Origin: Heliopora coerulea
Taxonomy: Eukaryota; Cnidaria; Anthozoa; Scleralcyonacea; Helioporidae
Length of the DNA stretch: 64,000 nt
Assembly: GCA_030142905.1 (NCBI GenBank)
Contig: JASJOG010000202.1
Coordinates: 310,001 to 374,000, forward strand
Direction of reading: 5' to 3'
Shown here: positions 11,148 through 23,300 of the stretch, in pieces
Numbering within the stretch: the stretch's first letter is position 1
Layout: each line of letters begins with the position of its first letter
Position numbers and translations under genes: made by a program
The notes under the pieces: generated by a model
Told to the model about the DNA's origin: nothing
Seen by the model: only the letters and a program-made list of their open reading frames with translations
The model's database searches: none

Positions 11148-11776
11148 TTCTCATTGATCGTCTCTTACCTTTAGGCAGTCTTACACGATGTATTTTTTCA
11201 TGTAACTTGTCTCGTGAAAAACCAACGGGTGAAACAAAAATCATGAAGCGCTATCAGAGCCGTACCTAGTTGGTAGAACCAAATTCTGTTGAAGGCGGCA
11301 CCTCGGCCCTGTCTAACGGACCTTAACGTCCTTATATGACAGTCATTGTATACCGGTAATACAATCCTGTCCAAAATTATGTGGACATGCACCGCAGTTT
11401 TTCTTTCGCCCAGTTTTTCCCTAAATAAAACGTTCTTCCCCCTTTCCCGATCACCAATGTTGCGTTATATTACGATAACCAAGGAAAGGCTTGTAGATTC
11501 ACCAACATTGCCTAAGGAAAGGGGGTGAACGTGTTTTCTTGTTGTCACGTGAAGTACCTGGTAATAATGAAACAGCGCGCGTTGTGTTCACGTGAATTTT
11601 GTCCAGGATTGTCGATGTATACAACTCAACGAGGCAGTTCAGTAGAAACAAGTCTTTTTTGTGCTTTTTGTTTTTGTATTACTCAAAATGTAATTGCAAA
11701 TTTAAAACAGGCGCTTCTGAGCTTTGACTGCTGCTAACATTTTGATGGCTTTCGCAATGTTTGAGCATGTTTTTAT

Positions 11777-11871
11777 AGCGGCGTTCTTGAGGTTTTTACA
11801 CTATCTAAAAGATAGAAAAAAAGCTTTTTTTTCCTATCTTTTAGATAGTGTAAAACCTCAAGAACGCCGCT
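11777..11871. repeat. 39-bp arm hairpin
   Basis: The left arm at 11777-11815 is matched by 11834-11871 with a single one-base length difference. The 18-nt spacer is A/T-rich. Transcribed, it would fold as a long stem. Confidence 0.85.
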
Positions 11872-11959
11872 GTTTTATCGAAGCTATCTACACTGGACCC
11901 CCGGGCCATGTTTTTTATATTTATATGTCAAACTCATTAATAATTCATAAGCGAAACAC

Positions 11960-12215
11960 AAAGGAAATCAGTACCGAGAAGTAGTTTGGATATCTGATCT
12001 TAATTGGCATAGAATTTCGACAACTTCAAACCCGATTTTCTCTTTAAATACGGATACGTTGGAGATGTAATATCATGCACTCGAAAGTCGTGTTTTATCA
12101 GATATTCAAACACCTGGAAGTTGATTAAAAAACTCGGCTATCGCCTCGTTTTTCAACTCACTTCTCGGTGTTTAGATATCTGATGAAACACTCCTTCTTG
12201 TGTATAATGTATTAC
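11960..12215 (-). repeat. Fold-back MITE family R3, copy 2
   Basis: Reverse-orientation relative of 5265-5600: TTGGATATCTGATCTTAATT, AACTTCAAACCCGATTTTCT and AAAACTCGGCTATCGCCTCG are all shared in complement. Confidence 0.75.
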
Positions 12216-12783
12216 ATAAAATTTGGTCTCGAGAGGCAATTAAGCGTGAGTCTGATCAAAAATGGAGTGCTACGTAGGCAGTTCTGAATAGCCGTAGGAC
12301 GTTTCATGGTAGTGCACTGCCAAAACACGAGGGAACGTTATTATGTGGAGTTTTCGATCCAGACGTCAGTTTCTTTTTCTTTTGTTTTTCGATAGAGCAC
12401 TACCTCTAAACTTTCCCTATGAGCGTCAACCCAATGGATCATGTTATGTATGGTCTTCTCTTACGACATATTCGGTCCTTTAGGGAAGGCATTTATACGA
12501 GTAAGCAGTGATGGTTAAAAGTATACGCTTACATTATACATCCAAGCTAAGTTTAGTAATATATGGTTAACCATAATAGTATGCCATATAATTGGTTATT
12601 ATAGCATTATAAGAGCAGCAACAGCGTATATCTCAATGAGGAAAAATTCAGATTTGCCCTGAAACTGGGAAAGACAGTCTTGATGGATCCAGATATATAC
12701 AAATCCATCTGATATGAGTGTTAAATTTCATATCAATTAAGACAGGCCTTGAAATTCCATTGGATTAATTTGTCTTTTTTACT

Positions 12784-13615
12784 TCAGCCTGATTCTCACT
12801 TGTAGCAAATTTAATACTTAAGGATTTAAGCTTTAAGGATGAGAAATGGTAAGTATTAAATCAGCGACGTTCTCCCTGCCTTCCTGAGTGCTGTGGATAA
12901 GAACTAAAATGTTTTTTGCGCACGCACAAATTGCTAGGGACAATCGTAAAAACAAAGATGGAGGCAAGATGGAGATTGATGGAATGGAAGTGTTGGCCAA
13001 GATGCTTTTGCGTCGAATATCGAAGGCGTTCAAAGAAACGTAAACACAGATTTGAGAAATACCCTTACGACTTCGCGCTTAAGCTTTAAGCCTTAAAGCC
13101 TGGTTCTCACTGGTGTTTTAGGTCAAAGAATGTGGTTTTAAGAGCTCTAAGCAATAAGTGTTAAATCTTAAACACAAGTGAGAAGAACAAAAATTTAAGA
13201 CTTAAGAGGGCGTGTTTATGTTCTAAGATTTGACACTTAAGAAATTAAATTTTAATTTCTTAAGGCTTAAAGCTTAAGTGCCAAGTCACTAATTTAAGGG
13301 TTTTTCTCAGTGAGGAGTTTGTAGTGCAGTATTTTGATACATTTTCGATGCAAATGTATCAGGGCTAACACTTTCATTTCATCAGTCTCCATCTTGTCTC
13401 TCTTTTTTTTGACATTTGTGCCTACAGATTTGCGCGCGCGCAAAAAGCATTTTAGTCTTAATCCGTGGTACTCAGGAAGGTGAGAACGTCTTTGATGTAA
13501 TAGTAAACATTTGCTCATCCTTAAAGCTTAAATCCTTTAGATTTGACACTTGGTGCTTAAAGCTCTTAAAATCACATTCCTTGCCCTAAAACACTAAGGA
13601 GAACCAGGCTTTAGA
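12784..13615. mobile_element. Inverted pair of MITE-like copies with GCCTGGTTCTCACT ends
   Basis: About 12800-13090 read forward matches about 13270-13615 read in reverse, including ACCTTCCTGAGT and TTTTTTGCGC words. Terminal-type sequences are AGCCTGATTCTCACTTGT at 12784, AAAGCCTGGTTCTCACTGG at 13095 and the complement GAGAACCAGGCTTTA ending at 13613. The motif resembles ends of PIF/Harbinger-type MITEs, but family assignment is inference. Confidence 0.6.
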
Positions 13616-14338
13616 CTAACTCTTTGGAAGACAAGTGATAGATTATCCTCTCAACTCAAACATTTGGGGAATGGAGTTCCCTCTCCCTCAGCAATCGACG
13701 CCCACGAGACCTGGGAGCACGTTGATCATTTGAATTTTTATTTCTTGATAAAGTAACCACGCAAGTCACTACACCTTAAGCAACCATATTCCAGGTGCAT
13801 CAAAGATACTGAGGAACTGGAGGGGTATAGATGGCAATTACCCCTTCCCCTACTTTTTAGTGACATTACTTTTTTTCCATTTAACAAGTGGTCATCAAAT
13901 CCGTGGACAAACGTGTTTACTGCGTGCAGAGGACTTTGACCAATCTCTCCCCCGTCGATTTTGCTCTTTGAAGTTTTGACAACCACCCTTAAAAACGCTC
14001 CACGGTCCCTGACCAGAATATTAAGGAGCTAGCCATAAAAATTCGGTTATAAATACGAAACGATTATAACGATCATTTGGAATTCAAATTGAATTACACA
14101 AAGGTTAACTCAGGAAAATCTTTCGTCAAACTTCGTTCGCACTTTTCTCCCTCAAGAAGAACTTGCGATACGTCGTTCAGATACTGCTGTGGTGGTCAGC
14201 GGAAAATGTGGGAGAAGTAATACTACAGTATAACAAAATTTAACGAAATAGAAAGGGACGAAGATTCCTTGTTTTTAATAGGATGGATGATTTGGTTCAG
14301 CTGTGGATCTTGAGAATATATAAAAAAAGGGCAGTAAA

Positions 14339-14341
14339 ATG
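14339..14341 (+). CDS. CABIN1: CABIN1 exon 1, start codon only (coding part)
   Basis: Exon 2 opens in phase 0 with the residue that follows Met in the family, so the start codon should end an upstream exon. AAAATG followed directly by the donor GTTAGT at 14342 fits, with A at -3. The transcription start is not visible. Confidence 0.5.
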
Positions 14342-17300
14342 GTTAGTGCAGTAAATTTATTAATTCATAGAGAATTAATAGCTCCTTAAGCTACTATTGA
14401 ACCACGAATGCTGGGCCCGGGATTTTACAACATTAACAACAACAACTTTGACTATCCATTTTACAGATCAAGTTAGCAGCCTTAAACGAAGACTGGAGTG
14501 ACGACAGTTCGTCCGAACCAACGGAGGAAAGTGTCAAAGAGGCCAGGGTACTGTCAATTTAAAATAGTTACTGTGCTAATATCAGAGTTCATCTGAATGT
14601 TGCTAAGTTTTTAGGCCGATGTTGCAATTAGTAGACAAAAAGTCTATCAATGGCCAGCTACCCAAATAGGAGATCGAAAAATTAATGCTTTAAACAGGTG
14701 TGTTGTTACCCCCGTTTGCAGTCCTGGGCTGTATACTTTAGTTCATGCGTGAGGCATCTATTTATGATTATCTCGTACATGTATTTTATGATACTTGGGG
14801 GGGGGGTGTGATAATGGTAGGAGCATGACCTTGGTTGTTATTTTGCTGAACAGTGGCCAGTGAAGTGTTAATTACACCCTTATAATGCTTGGGTGTTAAT
14901 GGCATGATCTGGGCCACAAATACTGAATACATGTGATTAGGCCCACCAAACATCATGTTATTCCTTGTGTAAACTAACTTTGTGGACCTTTTGGGGATGG
15001 AATCACGATTACAGTCAACTTAAATTCACAGCAAATATACAATTGAAACACTGGAACACCACGAAATTTTTAATTTTGTGTTTTTCATAAAAGAAGCATG
15101 TATACATTACACTGTATACCTCAAACTTAAATACATTTTGGAGGAAATGAGTCACAGAGGTATATGTAAATGAGTGGGATGAGAGCCACATGCACAAAAT
15201 AAGAAAGGGGTCTCAGAGACTATTCCATTCTCGTTTTTTTACTTTAGCATCTTTTCTTAGAAAGTTTGCATTTTTAATGTTTGGTCAGGTAGTTGTCATT
15301 GTTGGGTCAGTGACCCAAGACCTGTCTCTTATGTAGGATGCTGCAAAAATCTTTGAGTATCTAGTTTAAGAAGGTTTCTTTGACCTTAAATTTCAGTTTA
15401 GTTCTTAGTGCTAAATGGGTTTAGTTCATGTGATACAGTCTGCTTTGAACAGATACATTGTATTAGATGGCAAGGGCATTAAAGAAGCAAATTTAATTAT
15501 ACAGTAGGGTGCATGAGCTTTTGGGGAAACTTTTGCATGTAAAAATAGCACCCTCAAATAGATACTGATTGACTGACAGTGTATAATTATCTTAACTGTT
15601 AATGACTTGTTCTATAAAAAAACACTTTTCATCCTTTTAAAATGTTATTTAAAATTATATCCCTATTACAAACCTTTCCAACACCATGTTGTATAGCATG
15701 TATTTTACCAACTGAAGACATATATACAGTGTATTTTACCAATAAACCAATGACCATCTATGCAGCAAGATAATTATCTGCTTATGATTTGCCCTAATTT
15801 GAGCTTAATGCCCTCATCAGTTTAACACATACTCCAAGATGTCAATCCCAAAACAGAACATTGCAAGTGTAACTGGGCTTAAAGGTTCCAATGATTAATT
15901 GGCCCAACCAACTGCAATGTGTAATTGAGCCTTAAAACCCTGTTTATGTTGCATAACAAATTGATGTGATGATAGTAGGTAAATATAAGAATGAGTTTTG
16001 GCAAGATGAGGAAAGGTATTTTAAACAAGACAATAGGTTATTTGATGAAAAGTGAAAGGTATACTCCAGCTTTGCCATGCCAATTAGTTTCTTAGTTACA
16101 GGACTTGGCTTGGATAAACCCATTGCCATTCCAAGGGAGGGGGGAGCCAATGGGGTGCTTGCCCTGGGCATAAAATTTTATTCAGTGATGTTTAAGAAGA
16201 AGAATTTGACTTTTTTGGTCTCTTTTTATAGAATCAACAATATTTACTTTGCAAAGCTCAACAAAATGTTAAACCAATGTCACCTTCTCATCATTTATTG
16301 ACAACTTTATGGCTTTCAAGGCCTGGAAGCATGTGTTTTAAATTTTCAATGACATTTTCAGTTAATAAAACACAAAAAGCACAAAAACACTTGTTTCTAT
16401 AGAAGTATCTCATTAAATTGTAAACTGTTATTGTTGTACTTGTATACGATTATAATGTAAGTTGCTCACGGTGCATTAGACAAGGACCAAAGGGGGGGGT
16501 GCCTTCAACAGAATTTGCCCCAGGCAAATTACCACCTTGGTACAGCTCTGGAGAAACCCCATTTTTGAAGAATTGGTTATGAAGCAGTTTTTTCATCCTT
16601 CCTATGACAACTAATTTGTAATTTAAACGTGGTATGGAAAGTTGACTCTTTTTAGTTGTTTGATCTAAAGAAAATTGACCACAATGGCACAGAGGTACAT
16701 TTCAAAAGTAGTATCCAGTGTTTTTCTGTATTTATTGTGGAGCAAAAAATGGTTCAAATCACATGTAAACCCTTTAAGGTCTAGATGTCTTCCTCATTTT
16801 ATTAATGGAAGTTTCTGTACATCTAATCAATAGGAAGCGTCACAAGCTTCTTAAGGGTTTAAATTTGCAACCCTATCAAAATTTGGTCCTGCCCAATGAA
16901 CTGGACTGTCAAGATGTTCACCTGTGAACTCTAAAATTTTGGGCTATGATCACACTACAGCAAAAGTTTTCAGATTCAAAAAGTATTCAGATTTACAAGA
17001 AAACCCATCTAATCAGAAAAAAGTATCTGTCAGTGAGTTAGTTGTGTGCTCAGGTGAATACAAACAGTACTTTCTTATCCAAGAATGGTTGTAAATTCTC
17101 ACAAATGTAGGACATATTGATTGTAGATCAACTGTTAGTAAGTTTTTTTCATAGATTTATTACTGTATTTCATATTGATAAAATTCATTATTGTACTTCT
17201 TTTTAAATTGACCTAAGTAAAACTTTTCAACTAGAAATCAGAAGCTCTTGAATTGTACAACAAGGCATTGCAATATCAACAGCTGGGTAATCATGAAAGA

Positions 17301-20300
17301 GCCAAAGAGTTTTATAACAAATTACTGAGTGCTTCATTTGTAGCTGAGGTAAGTGCTTTTTGGTTTGTTCTATGACAGCCCTGTAGGTTTCTGTCTCATC
17401 TCAGTCAATATAATTTATTGGATGCTGAATAATAAACAAGCAGATCAGAGAACAAAGCTAAAACAATGAAAGAACCATGAAAAAACAAAAATTTCAAGCA
17501 TTAGAGGGTTAAACCAAGTTGATTGTTTAGTTTGGTTACTCTTTTCAGTTGGAATAGGCCTTCTGTGATTTTATTTTCAATTGGCAAAAATCAGACAATT
17601 GTAGTCATTTACATGTAAATGAGACCTCTGGACAGCAAAGAGTTTAAGTAGTGCTGTAGTTGATTAAATGCATTTGGCTAAATTTATTGAATTAGCATAT
17701 GCAGCATATCATCACAAGTAGCTTGTCAAACCAGGCACTAGATACCATTTAATGTTGAAGACATAATGTTGCAGAAATAAGCCCACTTTCTTGGGCAAGG
17801 CACAAGGTGGTCTGGCATTCCATTGACATTCTATGGAAAGGTCTATACCTATCCACTAAAGTTTACATGGGCTTTAGGGTATTCCTGTGCACAAGAAACC
17901 CCTCACAGCTGGCAGCTGACAAATACTATCCATCACATCACTGATATATCACCAAAGGGATCCCATTAGGTGGTGAAGATCCAAAAATGGGAAAGACAAC
18001 AAATGACAATATGTAACAGGGGAAAGCTTTGAGACAACCACTGGTCAATAGTAGTCACCATTGCTGCATGGGAGCATATAATGGACAGCAATTCATGGGT
18101 GTAAAGACACACGAGAGTCAGTGGCATATCCAGGGTCCAACCTTTTTAGCGGGTGGCAGTTCTTACTGAATATATTTGACCCCCCTGAAAAATTAATTGT
18201 GCCATAGAATCTTTGAATTACTTAATCATATGTTGTGTATAATCCACTCGTTTTCCACAATCTTTAAAGGAGAAGGAAATGAAAATTTATCATGCAAATT
18301 GAAAATGTTATCAGTTTTGGTTATAACTTAACGATGATTATAAGTTAACAATTGGACTGCTTGTTACTGTACAGTAACTCACCTGACCATGCCATATGAA
18401 CGAAACTCCTCCCCGCATAAGTTTCTTTACGGATTAAACATTTTCTCCAGGATGGCCTTGGAGACGATTGAGGGAACAACCGCCCCCTTGCCCCCCCGGC
18501 TTGGGTACACCACTGACAAGCGTTCAACTATGGAGTCGTACATAGCCAGTTACCTCAAATTGCGCCTGCGCTCACCATCCATAGAACAGTGCCGTGTACA
18601 CCCATATACACGACGGATATGCGTAGCGATGAACATGCAACGTCTTGTATCTTGAGGAGGAGATTAACTAAGAGCTTGCTATCAGGAAGCTCAGCTGGCT
18701 ATCCACAGGCAAACCTTGAACACGCGAACCATCGCATCAGACATCACTGTGTGCATATACGCACATCTACTGCATCACAGATTTTCTGGATCAATTTACG
18801 AATAAGTTCTCTATTCACAGGCTAAGCATGCGATCGTGTGAATAAAATATCGTACAATATTATTTTAAAAACTGGAAAACTTTGAACATTGTACTTTAAG
18901 TTTGACGATGAGAACTCAACTGCTATCAGGCAATAATATTGTTGTATTTCCCTTTCTAATTCGTTTTACATGTACATGTAGGTTGGAGAGGACAGAGATG
19001 AGGATCCACAAAGTCATCCTGGTTTGGCCTTCAAATATTCTGCTTATAAAAATTTAGCCAGTCTTGCTGAGGACCAGTCAGACATGGACAAAGCTGTGGA
19101 TTTATATCTCGAGGTAAGCGTACAAACTGCAAGGTTAAATCAAAAATTTATTTAATGTTTTATTTTAGTGAATTTACCGTAACGATATGTACCGGAATTG
19201 TAAGGTTATTTCAAAAACTTTCTGCCCAATACCAGAAGAAGGGCCAGATAATATGAAATTTCGTGCTCTACTATTGTGCTTTATAAAATAACACACGTCC
19301 TACGCACGCTCTGATTGGACGAGCCTCATTTTCTCTCAGAGTACAGAGATACACTGACGTCATTTTCCTTTTGTATTAGGCTACAGAGACACGGATGACG
19401 TCACGAAAACTCGAGAAAAGCTTGGTTATTTTATAAAACAAATATAAAATAGCTTTCATGTCTCTGTACTGTGATAGAAGCATTCATGACGGAAAAATAC
19501 CGGGAAACACTCGAAGGTTGAAATAACGTCATTCCTGTTTCTATCACAGCACAGAGACGCTCAAGAAATTTTCTACATGTTAATGAGAATGGTGTATTGC
19601 GGTAATATCAGTGTGCAAGTGTTTCGACGTTTGATATTTGTTGGGTATGTTCTGGGGGACAGCTCGTATATCTGCTTCTTTTCTTAACTTAGTTTGGTTA
19701 GCTGAGCTAAAAGCAGTTACTGTAGTTAAGCATCGTCATCCTTCTTTTTGCCTGGTTTACTTTGAGATGAATATTGCATAAAATATACATATGGGAGCTT
19801 GGTGATATTACGAACGATATGATATGAGCTTGACGAAGTTCCACAAATCGTCGATATCACCAAGCTCCTGAATGCATATTGTATATAACGTTCATCGCAT
19901 TCAATATCCTTATTAATATATCGTGCCTACTACGTAGGCAACACATAGGTCGAAGCTACACATTAGCTCGCCACTTAAGTTCCAGTTGCTCAATGGTTAG
20001 AGCGGTCTCACTGGTCATCAAAGGGTTGTGAGTTGGTCCCCGTCTGGGTATCAGAAATGGTTTTCTGAGATATGAATTAGTCGAACATCCACATATTGTC
20101 CGTGATATCATTTAGTTTCCTAATTCAATATTATTGTTAACATATCGTAGCTGACACATTGAAGGCTCATATGTCGAACCTGCTCCATAGCTCGCGGTCT
20201 GGTCGTCGTTAACCCAAGAACGTCTTACCGGTCATCAGAAGATTGTAGGTTCGATCTCCGTCCGAGAAATCGTTTTTTTTATATAAGCTTGACAAACGTT

Positions 20301-23300
20301 CACTTATTATCTATTAGTTTACTTTGTTCAGTTAGCTGCGTTCAAAACCTCAGTTCTGAATAAAACTAGTGTACAATTCACCGTGATTTCAATGGGTTTC
20401 AGGCTTTATTTAAATTGATCACAACGACAAAATCGTTCTTCTATTGTATATTGAAGTATCCGCATCCTCAGTTCTAGTGATAGCGTTCTCTTGAATTGAT
20501 CCACGAGCCGTCTGTGGCGGTCAGGAACCTAATTTTACTTCACTGAGCTCTGGTTTGGTGGGACGAGGAGGGGATAATTTCTGATGACAATGTTTATACA
20601 AATATCGGTTTTTTAATTACTGCAGGCCGCTGCAATTGACGATTCAGATGTAACTTTATGGTATAAAATTGGAAAACTTGCTGTGAAACTGGACAATGTC
20701 AGATTAGCTCGTTACGCTTTTGAACAAGTAAGTATTTTTTGGCATAATTCTTTCGCACTGTTAGTTCGTTAATCGTCCGATTTCCAATATCTACACTTTG
20801 AAGGCAGACAGTGCGCATGTGTACAGGAAAGTAACCTGTTTCACAACCGTCCTCAGGGTATCACGAACAGATTATTTCGTTGTTGCTCTACACTCCAAAA
20901 GTTAACTTGTTTAAATTGCAATTTAAGATGACAAGATGAGAACCGACTGATTGAGCAACAGTGGCATTAAACCTTTCCGGTCCGTACCCGACTTTTTAAT
21001 TTATTCTAGCTAATGTCAGACGATTTTATTCGTCAAGGGGAGACGTCTCGGACAGGAAAGGGTTAAAGTGAGTAAAACATGGTTTCATGGCGTGTAGGTG
21101 TCGTTGCCGTGGTACAATTCTCACTGATGCAGAACATCTAACATGCATTCTCACAGATGAAGGTCCCTATCGAAAGTGAACACCCCCGGAAAGTTAATAA
21201 ACATAACGCTTGAATAACAAAAGTTCTCCATTTTAGTAAAAGTGGGAGTTAATGTAGGAAAGGTACTGTGCATGTTTAAGCCTGAAGTTGTACGGCAATA
21301 TGACGAGAAGTTCCAGAGTTGCGTGGATAACTATTGTGTACGTTAAGCATGGTTTGTGGTAAATTGTCACTGATGAAAAGACGGGACTCGTCTGGATCGC
21401 TTAACGTTTGATTAAGCTATCGAGACAGCTAGAAACAGTGACCTTCTGTTGATCCGTGGAAATAAATAGGCGTTTCCTGTCAAATTTACCAAACTTTCTC
21501 TTATTTCAAAATGTTTCCAATGACCTTTCTGCTGTCTATTGTAAAAGCTGCTCTGGCCTGTAGTGTAGCTTTGTTAAAAGTTTCATGTATCGGTTAGCCA
21601 ACTATGTCGACGGAAAAGAAATTTTATTATAATTACAAGCTTATGAACACCCACTTTAAAAAAGCTTGGCAACCTAACGAGGTGTCACCATTTTCCTCGT
21701 TTGAAAACTGGATGTATTTGCCATAAACTCTGGTGGACTTCAAAGTGTGCTTGCCACATTCTTAGCTTGTTTTGTGACCAAGCATTGTCACTGTCAGAAT
21801 GACTAGAAGACATCGCCATTTAGTCAGAAATACGGTAGCTCTGAGGTCTGAAAGCATTTTTGTATTCTTCGTTTTACCTACCATCTTGTCATCATAAGGA
21901 GCGATGACGACTACAATCTTGTCAGGGTAGTTTATTCCTGATGATGCATTAAAGTTAGTTGAGATGCAGAAAATGAACATGCTTTCAGTCTTTGGATTTG
22001 CCGATGTTTAGTATTACATCGCGATTTGGGGCTTTGTAAAATTTCTGCTCAAATTGGAATTAGGACACGTACAAACCACCCTTGTCATGCTGGACTATTT
22101 ACACTTCTAAAGAACTGCTTTGATAAGTAATTTCATCTTCATTTTCATTGTAAATTCGAGCGCAGGATACTTCTGAGATATATTTTTGATGCGGCATGCT
22201 TGGACTAGAGAAAGCAAAATTCTGTAAACATGCTTAACTGTTGCTTTAATTGATGAAGATGTGTGTTCTCACTTGAAGGGATTAAACTGCAATTCCAAGC
22301 ACTGGCCTTGTCTTGATGAGCTCATTACAGTTCTGTACGCTATTGGTGATTATCACGGTAAGTTGAGATAATGATATACGCTCATGAGTATTCCCATCAG
22401 TTTTCACAAATGGTTTTGAAGTGTTACAGATAGGTTTTCCAAGCCGTTGCAGGTAATACTTTGGTATCTTATGGTTGTTACTGAAACAGTCAAAAAGGGT
22501 AAATAACAGTCGTAAAGACCGCAACCAGAGGAAAATTTGAAAAAGTAAAGGATAAAACACAGACCGAAAAATGTCATCTTGTGACTTGATATTCAAGTTA
22601 GAACAAGAAACAGACAAGTTGAAAACGGTTTTCAACTTGTCTGTTTCTTGTTCTAACTTGAATATCAAATCACAAGATGACATTTTTCGGTCTGTGTCTT
22701 ATCCTTTACAGTAGTAAAGAGTGTGGTTATAAATTTAGGTGAGTAGGAAAGCTACGATGGGAGGTTAAGCTGGTGGGTAATATTAAAGATTTTCGCTATT
22801 TCCATAGCGGCAACCGTAACTGAAAACTACGTAGGAAATTCAGCCTTGTTAAGTTCGCGGAAAATCTGATCGCTAAATTTTCTTTTTGAGGGAACAAAAC
22901 TAAAAGTAAGTAAATCTTATCTTTTGATACCAATCTGATGTCATTTAGTCAGACTACTTTTAAACTTTTTAAAGAAATACTGGTTCAGTGTATAGCAGAA
23001 CATACCGCAGAAATCCTCTGTTCGACTCACGATTTTAAGTTTTGGTCGAATGAATGTCTGTGTTAGCAAAAACCCTGCCATCTTTTAACAAACTTTCATG
23101 ACTAGATTTTGAAAAATCATCATTTGTGTTGCAGCTAGTGATACGATCAGGGCCAATTTTTCACACAACAATGCAGCGCGTGGTGGGCCACGCTGTCGAT
23201 GTTCGATCTAGCGCGGGGCTAGCAGCGACGTTTTGTTACTCGGTGAAAGCTCGCGATAGTGTCGCGGTTTGTTACTGAATACTGCCAACCGATCTCAAAC

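Larger units (their letters stand above)
8917..14338. other. ESF1-CABIN1 intergenic region, mostly mobile DNA
   Basis: No exon-like coding similarity was seen. It holds a fold-back element (9006-9843), a TIR element (10868-11147), a short hairpin (11777-11871), a reverse R3 copy (11960-12215) and an inverted MITE cluster (12784-13615). Stretches at 9844-10867 and 12216-12783 show nothing I recognise. 13616-14338 should hold the CABIN1 promoter, but no core element could be assigned. Confidence 0.6.
15234..18111. other. CpG-depleted segment spanning CABIN1 exon 3
   Basis: No CpG occurs between 15234 and 16446, and only about four occur up to 18111. The segment also looks free of the MITE and fold-back families that fill other introns. 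At the local base composition dozens of CpG would be expected. Confidence 0.9.

Noticed and set aside
14623..14696. Possible extra CABIN1 exon after GTTTTTAG
   Set aside because: Exons 2 and 3 join in phase with continuous family similarity, so no exon is needed.
22282..22683. 133-residue minus-strand frame
   Set aside because: It crosses the 22545-22709 palindrome and antisense of exon 6; the repeated residues are due to the symmetry.
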